Shown: piece by piece, positions 1 to 12,719 of the stretch
How positions within the stretch are numbered: position 1 is the stretch's first letter
Layout of the letters: each line of letters begins with the position of its first letter
Assembly (NCBI RefSeq): GCF_002775205.1
Contig: NC_036454.1
Location: 15,768,882-15,832,881 of the forward strand
DNA length: 64,000 nucleotides
Reading direction: 5' to 3'
DNA from: Xiphophorus maculatus
Lineage: Eukaryota > Chordata > Actinopteri > Cyprinodontiformes > Poeciliidae
Notes under the pieces: model-generated
The model's database searches: none
What the model saw: only the letters and a program-made list of their open reading frames with translations
Told to the model about the DNA's origin: nothing
Translations under genes and position numbers: made by a program

Positions 1-64
1 CATAGAAATCTAATAAGCCAGCTATCTTTGTGTAACTTGATTTACTATTTGACATCAATTCCAG

Positions 65-3000
65 GAGGGTGCCATCAAGGTGAAAGAGCTCAGTCTTCCT
101 GAGCTCATTGGGATCATTGACACTTGTTTCTGCTGTTTGGTGAGGGTTTTTTATTTTTGGTAAATTACCTAGTTATAGTTTCTGAAGTTTAAGTGGACAT
201 GCAATATCATTAGATTTCTCTTAAATTATAGCAGTGAATGGCCAAGAAGATGCTGTGGTCCAGAGGTTTTCTGATACTTCACTGGATGTAGAAAAATGTA
301 TATTAAAAGTTGGTTACATCAACTATATGGATTTATCTACTTACTGGAGGGTTGAAGAATCTGAAGTAATAAAACCTTATCAAGACAATTGTTCCACAAA
401 ATTCTTAGTTCTGCTGGTTTGAAGTTTACATACATCCATGCTTGAGTGTCATATTAATTTGAGGTTTTTTGATGATTAATTTTTATAAGTGGATTAATAA
501 TATATCAGATAATGATAGTGTTTTTGTCAGGAGCACAAGTTTTGAAATTGTACTTTCAATCCCAAATATATACATCAGCCCCCCAAAAATGTTTGGTTAA
601 TATTACCTTTAGCAATCTGTCACATGGTTTTGTATCCATCAGCAAGTGTCTGGCACAATTCCACCTGGATATTTGACCACTTTTCTTCAGTATTGGTGGA
701 GTTCGTTTTAGCTGAGCATCCTTGAAGCTTTATGTTGGCCTCCTTTGTCCAGTCCATAACTATTTTTGATGTATTTTAAATCCTTGTCTTGTGAGAGTCC
801 TTTGGGAAAACGTTTTATGGCCAGAGGAGACAAAGATCGACCTATTTGGCCACAGTGAAACCTGTTAAACTAATCCTTGTTTTCAAATTCTTTAAAGTTA
901 CTTGTTTTAATATCAGTCTAGTATAATGAAGAAGCATTCAAACAACTTAAAATCCCCAAATTAACATGACATTTATTCTAATAAGAATATATACAAAGTT
1001 TTTGTGGGTTTTCTTTATTTTCATGACTATTTATAAGGCAAGAAATCCCACTTATTAACCTGACAGGGCACACCTATGAAGTGCAAACCATTTCAGGTGA
1101 CGACCTCTTGAAGCTCATCAAGAAAATGCAGAGTGTGTGCAAAGCAGTAATCACAGCAAAAGGTTGCTACTTTGAAGAAACTAGAATATAAGGGGTATTT
1201 TCAGTTGTTTTACACTTTTTTGTTTAGTGCATATTTCCACATGTGTTACTCATAGTTTTGATGCCTTCAGTGTGAATCTACAATGTCAATAGTCATGAAA
1301 ATAAAGGAAACTTATTGAATTAAAAGGTGTGTCCTAACTTTTGGTCTGTACTGTATAAAAACTTGTAAAACTTTAAAAACATAAAATCCAATGTTCATAC
1401 ATTGTGTGTTTTTACATGTGTTTACCAAGATAACATGGCTGGAGGGTCACTCGTTGGCACAGACCGTCTTCACCTGCCTGTACGTACATAACCCCGACCT
1501 CATTGAGGAGCCAGCACTCAAGGCCTTTGCCCTGGGTTTACTAAAAGTGTGTGACATCGCGCGAGAAAAAGTCAACAAGGCAGCTGTGTTTGAAGAGGTG
1601 AGCTGTTTAACCTCTTCTGCTCATTGTGGGGATAAATGATAGAGAAGGCTGAAGGTATGAAGTCTAGTTAGAAAATCCTTGAGGTATGTATTCTAAGTCA
1701 CTCATTAACACTGCTGAGGTGCATTACAGCTCCACTGCAGCGCCTCATTAAAGAGTAGGCTTGGCTACGACTGTACTTGGCAGCTTCCAGGTGTGAATGT
1801 GTGTAAATAACTGGATATGTTCAGGCCATTACCTCCGAGAAAAATAGTCCCTTGATAAATTTCAAGATTCCTACGCAGGAAATTTAGTATGGAATTTGAT
1901 TACTTCATGTTCCAGGTATTTACTAATACAGAAAAAAATACGAGTGTAGAAAAATATTCATATTTTCATTCCCATTGAATAAATATTGTCTTTTGCTCCT
2001 TCATTTTTTTTCATTTCTTTATTCTATTTTTACCTCCCTCGTCTTCTTCTTTTCTTCCCTTGTTTCCATTTTTTCTTCCTTCTTAAGTTTTTCTTGTGTG
2101 GTCCTTCCTTCCTGATCTCCCTCCTCTTTTGCCCTTCTTTCCTTAGTTCCATCCATCCACTTACCCAGTTTCTTGCTTTTTTTTTCCAAGTTTCCATATG
2201 TAAATCTGCCCATTTTATATATCTTTGCCCAGGGCAATGCCTAGTAATTATCAAAAATCAGGCAAAATTTCATTGAATTTATAACGAACTGCTGTTTCAC
2301 ATTTTAAAGTGACAGAACTCAGGAATTGAAATTCTGGAAAAGCCTGGATTTGTTTTCCTTAAAAATGTTTAGCCACCAAAGAACAAAACTAAGATCTGAA
2401 TTGGATTACATTGACAAATTTGTTAATTTACCAATATGTTATGCCGTTTAAGAAGAGAGAGGATTTGAAACATTTTAATGTCAATGTCTAAATAGTGATT
2501 TTTAACTCATGTTTTCTATAGGAGGATTTCCAGGCAATGACCTATGGGTTCAAGATGGCCAATAACGTCACAGACCTGCGGGTGACAGGTGCTTATTTGT
2601 TGTATGTTGTAAACATATGCAGTGTGTTCAGATAAATAAGACGTTTCTTTCTCTCATGCTGATCTTTTGTAGGCATGCTCAAAGACGTGGAAGACGAGTT
2701 ACAGAGGAAAGTCAAGGTATTTTACTGTCTGTTACTGCAGCCAATTTTTGTATTTAGGATCACTACATCAAGTAAAAAAAAAAAAAACATCAGAATGTTT
2801 TTAAGTGGCCTTGGGAACCGGACATTAATATGTGGAAATGTTAGCTTCTTTCTTAATATGTTTGGAAATTTGAAACTCCTTGACATCTGAGGAAATCCTT
2901 TTAGCCTATCATTTTCAAACGTGCATTTTCTTTTTTGTCAGTGAATGTTTTCAGTGTCATTGTCTATTTCGTACGCTTTACTGCTGATCCAGTAGACTTC

Positions 3001-6000
3001 CCTTCCCCAACTTCACTGGTTGCTCTTTGAAGAACGTTAGCGGTGGCTCCCCTAATTGTTTTTTTGTTTACATGCACAAGGCGTAATGTCCACTCTGCAA
3101 TCATGTAAATGCACAATTTTGATTTAATATTGAAGATATGTAGGCTACAGCCAAAATAACTGCGTTAAGCGTATGGGGTAAGTTGAGGCAGCGTATCATT
3201 ATATGGCTCAACTTGCCCCATTTCGACTTTATTTGCTACGCTTTTATCTTCAGTTTACAACATTATCATTAGTCATTACTAATTTTAAAATATTTCTTAA
3301 ATGCAATGTTAGATTTATTATGTATTGTTATCTTTCTTACATTAGTAGTTTTATATTAATAGTTGTTTTATATTTTAAGGTTTAATGTTGTCACTCCAGA
3401 GCAGAAGAACTTGTTAAACTGTGTGCAAGACAAAACTAACCTTTCCTTGACCTCAAGCATGTTTTTGGAGGTGCTTCTTTAGGAGAACTTCCTGAGATAC
3501 TCCTTAGTTGCCTCTAATTGTCTGTGTGTAGAATTTAGTTTCTGTTTTCCCTTCCTTGTTATCAGGGTAGCCCCCCTTTTTTGTTAAGATCACTCTCCCA
3601 CATCCCATTCACTTCCTTTCCCTGCTAATAAAAGGACAAGTTTTGCAGCAGAATGGCAGAACGCAAGGAGATCGGCTTGTAGGAGCTGATCCTCTGTGCC
3701 TTCTCATTTCTTGCAAGAATTTGGTTGAAAACTAAGTAACGTTGTCTGTGGTTCTTTTCATATAGGTTGAGAAAATACCTATCATGCAATTCTTATAAAA
3801 CTTATGATAGAGTAAATTCACTTTCAAAACTGAAAAACAGTTTTTAAGAACCAGAAGACGAACCGCTTTACCCATAAGGTTCTTACTTTCAAAACCTTTG
3901 TTAAATGATGCCTTCCTCCTAATTATTTGGTCACATGATTAATGTTTTTTTTTTGTTTTTTTTACCATTTCCTAGAAACAAGGCGTGGTTCAGCTCATGC
4001 TTTGACTCAACTAAGCCCAATGTCCCCTACTTTCTATGTTCTGATATACTTTGCTTCTCCTCACAGAGCACACGCAGCCGGCAAGGCGAGCAGAGAAACC
4101 CAGAAGTTGAGCTGGAAGTGAGTTTACTGTGTTATATATATTTAGTATAGATTTTCTTTTAGCACATTTAGTTGTGCTACCTTATGATGGGTGTAGGATT
4201 GCATGCAGTAAATCAGATTGCCCCATTGTTCTGAAACTAATAACTTTACACTTTTGCATATATCTCGCATATTGTTTGCCATCTCATCTGTGGTCGTGTG
4301 AAATTCAAATGAGCTGTAAAACTATTTTGAAATTTCCAGTAGCTTTGTTGTAATAAATATGGGAAATGAAATTGTTCTGAGCATTAACTTTTTCCTTGTT
4401 AATTTAAAATAAGAAATGCGTGCCAGGAAAACACTGACATCTTGTGTGTTTTTATATCTTTTTTTGAAGCACCAGCAGTGTCTGGCACTTTTCAACAGAA
4501 TCAAGTTTACACGCCTGCTGCTGACTGCTCTGATTGCCTTTACCAAGAAAGAGGTAAGGTGCAAACAAAGAAACGTGCATATCAGGAAAACGGCCTTATA
4601 CAATTCAGAAACATGGAGACTGGAACATTAAATATATGCACAAATATGTCAGTGTATTAACAAAAATGCCAGACAGGGTTCCAATACAGACTCGAAAAGT
4701 CTGAAAAATATTAAACTACTTTCATCATTTTGAAGATATCAATAGGTATGTAAAAAACATTCAGATGTATTCCTATAAAAGATAAAAATCTAATTGTATA
4801 ACAATTAAGGCTTTTACAAATATCTTTAAACATTAACTTGCCACATTGCAGGTTGTTTTTAAAGAGTAACTTCACTGCTTTTTGACCTCTGGAGAATTTT
4901 TTTTAAAGGTTTTTAAACTTTGTCTTGTTTTGGGTCTTGTTTAGATTCCAAATAGCGACCTTCAAAACTGCTGTGTTATTATTTGGTCTAGAGTATGGGT
5001 CTGAAACTGGAAGGATGCATATTCATTAATCACAAAGATGGACATTATGATTTGAGAAGACTACTGGTTTTGAATTAGACTTGATCCAAGTTATTGCAAA
5101 TGCTGAAAAAAGTAATGAAACACCCTGGCAATACAACAGGTCATTGACAACTGCTTTGTGCAATTCGTAAACTTGATCAGATTGTTATAAAAACCAATGG
5201 AAAAGTCTAATAACTAAACAGAATCTGAATAAGTATAAACTTTGGAAAGGAAAGGAGGGAAGGAGCCCTGAAAATAAATAAATAAATAAGCTTTTTTTTA
5301 GGTTGAAAACATCAAGATGCACAACCAGATGTGAATGAAAGACAAAATGATTGTAATTGTGTATTCACCAGACCAGCTCAGTGAGTGAGGCCCAGAAGCT
5401 TGTTGCTCAGGCAGCTGACCTGCTGCCACCCATTCATTCCAGCATCCAGTATGGCATCCAATCCCAAAATGACACCACAAAAGGAGGTAACACACACTTT
5501 GAAACCACCAAAAGTGTGTTTCACTACATAAGCTTTGACATTGAAATTATTTACAAGCTTTAAGTAAACTGTGCATGAAGTTATGTACAAATTATTTGCA
5601 TTTTTGTGTTCCAGATTTTTTTTTTACTTAGCCAACATTGTTTGTGTCTTGCTCCAGTCTACTAGATTTGACCTTTACACGCTTTTTTCAGTGTTTAGTT
5701 TAAAAAATACGATGTACTTGTTTGTGTGTGAAAATGGCAGACCATCCCATTATGATGGGCTTTGAGCCTCTAGTGAACCAACGACTGCTGCCACCAACCT
5801 TTCCTCGCTACGCCAAGATCATCAAGAGGGAGGACATGGTGGCTTACTTCAGCAAGCTCATAGAACGCGTCAAGACGGTTTGTGATGTGGTCAACACCAC
5901 AAACCTACACGGCATTCTGGTAAACACAGTACAATAAGCTACTTCAGAACACAAAATGTTCTTTTCCATTTTGTTTATATCTTTCTTCCAGTAAAAAAAA

Positions 6001-9000
6001 AACACAGAAAAAGATTGTTTTTTTTGTCACTATATTTCAAATGCTTCAAATGATTATTGGTTACATATTCTTGGCTTCTCTGGAAACCGTCCTGTAAATA
6101 TGGTTTCCAGGATGTTTTGTGGATGAAGGATCTCTGACTCTTGTTTTTTCAGGACTTCTTTTGTGAATTCAGTGAGCAGTCACCCTGTGTGCTCTCCAGA
6201 TCTCTTCTCCAGGTATGAAAATATGAGTCTCCTCTATTGTCCTCACAGCTTGTGTTGAAAAAATATCTAAAAATGATTTAACAAAATTCCTTAAAACTGA
6301 ACTTATTTTATCTCATTTTGTAATTTATTATGTACTTTTTGAACAAGAACAGTTTTTTTTTCAGTCATTTGACTGCAAGCAATTATTTCCTTTTCAAGTT
6401 GGCATAAGTATCAAGGAATTTGAGAACCGTGTCTTTTACCCACTCCTCAAATTGGGAAAGACAAGTGCATTCTGTACTCATCATAAGACAGATGAGTATT
6501 GATCTTCATTAGTGATAAAATGACCACAAGAAAATAGCTTTTTATTTTTATTGGGAGGAGACACAGCATTATGAATGACACTAATAATCTTTCTGAGGTT
6601 TGCATCATGGAAATTCCCAGTTGTGTCATTAGGTGGATTTAGTTGCTACATAAAAATGTTGCTATTTGATTGCAGCATTTTTACATAGATTATTACAAAT
6701 CCTTTCTAAAATTCATTAGTTGTGGGGCTCCTCATGGTTCAGTACTAGGGCCACTTTAAAACTAGAGCACCACTCCCTCTTGCAGAATTTGTTAAAATAT
6801 GTGAGCTTTAACATATTTAAAGCTCACACAGCTGACTTCTTTGTCTGGGCTTTTCTAAATGATTAAGACATAATAATCTTGATGTAGGAAAACTTCTGTT
6901 TTGTGACTTTAAAGAAAGTCACAAAACACGTTGGGTTTTTTTTCCATAATGCTTTGGCATTTGGCAAACACAAATAATACTGATAAGCCTAAGTGACTTG
7001 AAACAGGAAATGTTTAATCTGATTGATTTAATGTGAAGACAGTGAGAAAAAATGTAAATGTGTTGGGTTGTTTTTTTTTTTTTTGAAGTGCATGTAAGTC
7101 TCTTCTTTTCAGACGACGTTCCTGATAGACAATAAGAAAGTGTTCGGCACTCACCTGATGCAGGATATGATAAAAGATGCCCTGAGATACTTTGTTAGCC
7201 CACCAGTCCTCTCCTACAAGTAAGTTTTTGTTAAATGTAGGGTATTATGATTATTACAATATTATAATCAATAGATTATGAGTAATGTGTACAATCTTTG
7301 TTTCTGTCTGCAGTTTAGCTGCATTTAAGGTTAGGATAAGTGTTGTCTTTAGTAAATAATGTGATTTTTGTGTCCAGATGTTGTCTCTTCAACAACCACC
7401 AGGCCAAGGACTACATCGACTCCTTTGTTACTCACTGCTCCAGGGTATATTCTAGACATTCAAATTTGTGCATTGATGTACTTCCTAGGATTTTAGCACA
7501 TTTGCTTAGTTCCGTTACAGGGAGCTGTGCCTAGTGAGAGATATGATTATTACATATCAACTGCTATGGTTTCATAACATTTCCACTGAAACCTGCTGTT
7601 TTCCTGTGCAGCCTTTCTGCAACCTCATCCAGATCCACGGACACAACCGAGCTCGGCAGAGAGACAAACTGGGCCATATTCTTGAAGAGTTTGCTACGCT
7701 ACAGGATGAGGTGAGATTCAGTCATTTTAAAGGTTAAACAAAATACCAGTGTTTTGTTGTGTGTATCACAAGCTAGATTAGCTTGGGGAGTTTAGATGCT
7801 ATATAAGATGTTCGTTTTTTTGTGCTCTTCAGGCTGAGAAGGTGGATGCAGCACTGCACAGCTTACTGATGAAATTGGAGCCTCAACGGCAACATTTGGC
7901 CTGTCTGGGCACCTGGATCCTCTATCATAACCTGAGGATCATGATCCAGTATCTCTTGAGTGGTTTTGAACTGGAGCTTTACAGCATGCATGAATACTAT
8001 TACATCTACTGGTTGGTGCTCATGTATTATTTTTAATTTGGCTTTATCTAAAAAAATAAATTTAAAAAAATCAAATATAAACTAATCAACTGTTTTTGTT
8101 TGTTTTGTGGTTGTAGGTACTTGTCAGAGTTCCTCTATGCATGGCTGATGTCGACACTAAGCAGAGCTGACTCCTCTCAAATGGCAGAAGAGCGGATTCT
8201 GGAGGAACAGCTGAAAGGACGGAGCAGCAAAAAGACCAAGAAGAAGAAGAAAGGTGCAGTTTTAAGTCTAACCTAAGCATGATTCAAAATGTTACGTTTC
8301 CATGTGGAAGGGACATGATGCTCCATAGCATTGAAACCGCTTTATTTTGCTTTAGTTCGCCCTCTTGGCAAAGAGATCACCATGAGTCAAGCGTACCAGA
8401 ATATGTGTGCTGGCATGTACAAGGTAGGAAACAATAAATTATGTTTTTGACACCCTTCCTGACGTGCTAAAGGACAAGTTGACAATGTCCTTCCTGCTTC
8501 TCTTCTGTCAGACCATGGTAGCTTTGGATATGGACGGAAAGGTGCGAAAGCCCCAGTTTGAGCTGGACAGCGAACAAGTCCGCTATGAGCATCGCTTTGC
8601 TCCCTTCAACAGTGTAGTTACTCCCCCGCCTGTGCACTACATCCAGTTTAAGGTAAAGTCAGTGTGTGACCTATCCGGCAGACCTCCTATCCTATCTCAA
8701 ACTTATTTAGCTTTTCTTCCCCTCTCCAGGAAATGTCGGATCTGAAGAAGTACAATCCTCCCCCAGGTTCTGCAGACCTCTACCTGGCTGCCAGCAAACA
8801 TTTCCAGCAGGCCAAGCTCATCCTAGAAAGTGTGCCCAACCCAGACGCTGAGGTCAGGAAGTCAATCTGTTGTTAATCTGTTATGGTGGAACATTTTTCA
8901 ACTTTTGCAAGCTCTAAAGTAGATAAATATTCAAGTATCAGTAAATAATTAAATTCCTACAGTAATGAAATTTGATGCCTAGAAGGATCAGGATTATTTT

Positions 9001-9505
9001 AAATAAAAACACCTGGTGGTTTAAAATGTTTTTGATCAAACATTAGATATTGGCAATATCCCTATTGGCAATAGGGATATTCAATCCCTACTGGGATTAT
9101 TAGTGCAATTATTATCATGTTGGAATGACAACACATTTATTTCCTCTCCATTATTTATGGCTATCAATAACAAATAAATTATTGATGGCAGGTAAACCGC
9201 ATACTGAAGGTGGCCAAGCCCAACATAGTAGTGATGAAGCTTCTAGCCGGGGGCCACAAGAAGGAAACCAAGGTAACACAATTTATTTACAATGAAAATA
9301 TCTTAGAGCTTTTTTCAAAATGTAGACTAGTTTATGTTTTTAAAAAGAAAGCAGTCCGTTTTCTGTCAAGTGCTTTTTTAGCTGTTGTTATGTATCAGCT
9401 CTACTTTATTGGAGTGTGATGAATTTTATATTCCTGTATCTACAGGTGCTGCCAGAGTTTGACTTCTCCGCTCACAAATATTTCCCTATTGTCAAGATAA
9501 TTTGA
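65..9505 (+). CDS. naa35: N-alpha-acetyltransferase 35, NatC auxiliary subunit (3' 19 coding exons; 5' end outside window)
   Basis: Mak10-type auxiliary subunit of the NatC N-terminal acetyltransferase, which acts with the catalytic subunit Naa30 on ribosomes. I recognised the protein by its runs [89 protein letters not shown] and the C-terminus [16 protein letters not shown]. Coding exons read as 65-139, 1430-1597, 2522-2588, 2673-2716, 4067-4117, 4470-4553, 5372-5486, 5741-5919, 6153-6212, 7113-7219, 7378-7444, 7612-7710, 7833-8011, 8117-8253, 8356-8423, 8512-8652, 8730-8852, 9192-9272 and 9446-9505 (TGA). Every junction has GT/AG and the phases add up, giving 634 residues; human NAA35 is about 725, so roughly 90 N-terminal residues lie upstream. 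A lysine-rich stretch (KKTKKKKK) spans the 8253/8356 junction, as in the human protein. It looks intact. Confidence 0.97.
590..1361. mobile_element. Decayed Tc1/mariner-like element(s) in naa35 intron
   Basis: The intron between the first two visible exons carries Tc1-type transposon debris. Around 600-770 the minus strand resembles a Tc1 transposase segment. At about 817-858 a plus-strand piece (GGCCAGAGGAGACAAAGAT, then TTTGGCCACAGTGA) resembles a later transposase segment. From about 1055 the sequence follows a fish mariner-type 3' region ending at 1330-1361 in AAGGTGTGTCCTAACTTTTG and GTCTGTACTGTA, a common terminal inverted repeat of this group. No matching left inverted repeat is visible and all frames are broken, so it is dead and perhaps composite. 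Confidence 0.65.
3173..3221. repeat. Short inverted repeat (hairpin) in naa35 intron
   Basis: The 15-base arm ATGGGGTAAGTTGAG is mirrored by CTCAACTTGCCCCAT (14 of 15 paired) across a 19-base spacer. It may be a remnant of a MITE end; no role is evident. Confidence 0.45.
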
Positions 9506-9565
9506 ATCCCACAGTCCAGCACCAGAAGTGCACAAACGCCCTGACCCAGTCCATGTTGGAACGAT

Positions 9566-9571
9566 AATAAA
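9566..9571 (+). terminator. naa35 polyadenylation signal AATAAA
   Basis: A canonical AATAAA lies 61 bases after the naa35 stop codon, the first such hexamer downstream, consistent with a short 3' UTR. Confidence 0.7.
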
Positions 9572-9599
9572 ATCACCTAGCTGTAACATCACATAGAGC

Positions 9600-11570
9600 T
9601 GTGTCTTGTTTTCTATTTCTGACTTTACTGAGGTGAAACCAGACCTGAAAGCTAATCTGGGCCTGAATCAGAAGCATTTACATTGATGGAGGTTCCAGGG
9701 TGGAACATTATGTTTTTGTTTTATTATCCAATTAAAAAGCATCTTCTGAACACTGTGTGGTAATAATGTGTGCATATCTTTTGTATTCCAATTTCAATTA
9801 TTCAGTCGGCTCATAAAAACATTCACAGTATCATTTAGCTCCATTTGTGTCATTTCTGGAATTATTTTGTAAAAGGAGATATTTTTACAGTGACTCAGAG
9901 CTGACCTAGAGTGTAATTTTGTGGCTGCTTATGGCCCCATGTTGACCCTAAATATTGACTTCAGCTCAAAAAGAGAAAGTTGTATATATATTCCTTTCTC
10001 ACAGTTACATATTTAAAAAAATATTTGCCTGTTAATTTAGATCATTATGGCTTATTTATGTCAAATTCTAGAAACAAGAATGGATTTCTCAGAAAATAAT
10101 TAATTTTAGAGCAATAGCAATGCTGCAGTTGTCTGTTGCTTCTTCAGCTATTTCTAGCGCACTTTTTTCCTCCACTCAACTTTGCAAATGATATTTTTGG
10201 ATAGTTCTGTCTTAGCAGTTTTTCTGTCTTGTATGGCTGACCCTCCTGTTGACTTTACTGAACAACTGTCAAGTTAGTCTCCAGTTCTCTCCATAATGTG
10301 ACATTTCTGTATTAAAAATGATTTTTCGGTGGACTTATGTAATGTTCTGCTTTTTTCAAATTTTGGTTTCCTTTAGCTGTTAGGCATACTATATTCAGTA
10401 AGCTTAAGAGAAATCGATCACTCTGTGTATATGATTTATCTAATATTTGGCATTCATGTATATACTACTAGGAAAAAGTGATCACACCTTTACTGTTTTC
10501 TGTCACACGTTTCATATTATCACACAAATATCGGACAAAGATAACATGAGTAAATAAAAATAGAAATTTTTAAATCATTAAATTAAAGTTACTCAAACTC
10601 AGCTGGGAAGAAAATAATTGGTTCCTAAACCTAATAATTAATGTCAGCAACACCTGAGTTTTTCCTGCTCCAAGTTTGAGAATATCTTGTTTAAGATTAC
10701 ACTACTGTATCTGAGCTAGATTGAAGCCTTAAGTTCACTAACATTGACCATAACTGAGGCAGGTGGGGCCTGCAGTGCTTTAGATGTGTTTCTGGTTTGT
10801 TTTCTAGTCTCCTCGTTGACTCATGTTGGCGTAATTTTGGTTGGTCAGCCCCTCCTGGGAAGGTCTGCTACGCTGCATGATGTTTTCATTTATGGATAAT
10901 GGGTTTAGCTTTGGTTCACTGGCAACCCAAACTCTTCAAAAAGGGTTTGTAACTATTTCCATACTGATAGATGTTAACAACTTTACTTTTCTAATATTTC
11001 CACTAATTCTGGGTATTATTTGTTGTTCTTAAAGATAACTCAGTTGTCAGTGATGTTTAATTTGAATTGTTTAGCAGTTATTTGATGAATTAATCAGGAG
11101 TCCATTACTTTTTGCCAATTGGCCAAGTTTGTTTAGATAGTTTTCCCCTTACTGAGTAAAATCCTCATCATGTATTTACTAAGACTATTTGATGTAAAGC
11201 ATTTTGTATCTGTTCAGTGATGCGAAAATGGTCAAGTTGATGTGAGGATTGCCACACTGGGGTCAAAATAGAACTAAATTTTCAGTTATGGAAATAGTAC
11301 AAGCATTTCAATATACCCCACAAAAGAAAACACCTAATCACAATTTGGCATGTCCAGATGACACTTTAACTAAGTAAACTCCCACGAGTAACTCTTGGAC
11401 TCATTTTTCTAGGAAACTTTTGAAGGCTTCCTAGGAGTTCTGTACTTTAATTCTTGTGAAATAGAAAATGCTCTTGCCACCGAGAACTTTAATCTTGTTC
11501 CAGCAGCCTTAAGTCAAAAAAAATGTTTCTCTGTTCTGTTTTGGTTTATCATTTTTTGTGCTGCTATTCT
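9600..11570. other. Intergenic stretch, nothing recognised
   Basis: AT-rich sequence between the naa35 polyadenylation signal and the first recognisable protease exon. I see no coding signal, RNA gene or clear transposon ends. No signal-peptide exon for the adjacent protease copy could be recognised here. Confidence 0.5.
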
Positions 11571-11582
11571 GCTTAGTTTCAG

Positions 11583-12676
11583 GCTCTGCATCAGCAGTCA
11601 TTGAGAAGAGGGTTCTAGGGAGCAAGTCCGACAAAAACAAGAGGAGCTGCCATGTCCAGATAACATCTGTTCAGGGCGGGAAGTCCTGTGGAGGCGCTCT
11701 GCTCAACCCCCGCTGGGTCGTCACAGCCTCTCACTGTGCAGAGCAGTAAGACGTCACTGAGTTTTAACTTATTCAAGATTATTCAACATCTTCTTCAGCT
11801 ACAAAAGAGAAATTTTTCCTTGTGTATTGAAAAGAAAATGTAACCAGTTGTAAAGTAATTAAAGTGAATGCGGCAATTTACAAATTAGTAAAATCAGTCA
11901 GAATGTATTTTCATATAATTCAGAGTATTTCGTAACATCAAGTTTTTTGTCCTCTTCCCTCGCAGGGAAGTCAAACTAAAGTTTGGCTTAAACATCAAGT
12001 GGTACATGACCCTGCAACTCATTGGGAAAAAACTAGAGCAAACAATTCCTGTTAAGCAGCAGTTAACTTTTAAAGATGAGGAGGAAAAAGCCCAAGATAT
12101 TATGTTCATAAAACCAAATGAAGATGTCTCTCCTAAACTACCCACAATCATCTATGACAAAAAAGACTGCAGTAGGCCAGAGGAGGATGTAAATGTGGAG
12201 ATTGGGGGATGGAAGCAGAGAAAGCAGGTGGGAATTTAAAGAAAAAGGAAAAAGATTATGCTTTTTTTTTTTGTGAAGTCTCATTTATGATCTTTGATAT
12301 CCTCAGGAGTTAAACCTGTTCATGAGGTGAGACGTGCCACCACACAGAGAGAATGATAAGCCTGGCAGCATTTACAACAGTGATGAGGCTACAGTTATGT
12401 GTGCCTTCAAATCTGGAGTGGAGTCCTGCTTTGTAAGCACATTCTTTCACATTGTAGCACTTATATATATTTCTTTATTTCTTACTCCGATCATCGTGTA
12501 AAACAATCTGGCATGTAATCTCCGTGTTTCAGGGCAAAGCAGGTTCAGCTGTGGAGTACAACTGAAAACTCCTTGGAATTATTGTTAGCCAGCCTGTGGA
12601 TAAGTGTGCACAGCATGTTGTAATGCACCATGAGGGAGCACTCATAAGTACAGCAGGGCTCATGATTAATAAGTAA
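11583..12676 (+). pseudogene. Trypsin-fold serine protease homologue, broken copy
   Basis: Paralogue of the intact minus-strand gene at 15.4-16.6 kb, with the same exon layout. Exon 2 (11583-11745) encodes the activation region KRVLGS and CGGALLNPRWVVTASHC with the His57 equivalent. Exon 3 (from 11966) keeps AQDIMFIKP with the Asp102 equivalent. Against the intact copy, exon 3 has a 1-base deletion near its end (GGGGGATGG versus GGAGGAATGG), exon 4 (from about 12307) lacks about 17 bases, and exon 5 (from about 12534) hits an in-frame TGA after GKAGSAVEYN. The first (signal peptide) exon is not recognisable. The catalytic Ser position is already Ala, as in the intact copy. Several lesions make this a pseudogene rather than a short functional gene. 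Confidence 0.85.
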
Positions 12677-12719
12677 AATAAACACTCTCATCATGCATTA
12701 TGTGTTTGTGTGTTTAAAG

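Noticed and set aside
1986-2276. Phe/Leu-rich ORF in a naa35 intron, with opposite-strand Lys-rich ORFs
   Set aside because: It reads a pyrimidine-rich low-complexity tract on either strand; no family resemblance or splice context.
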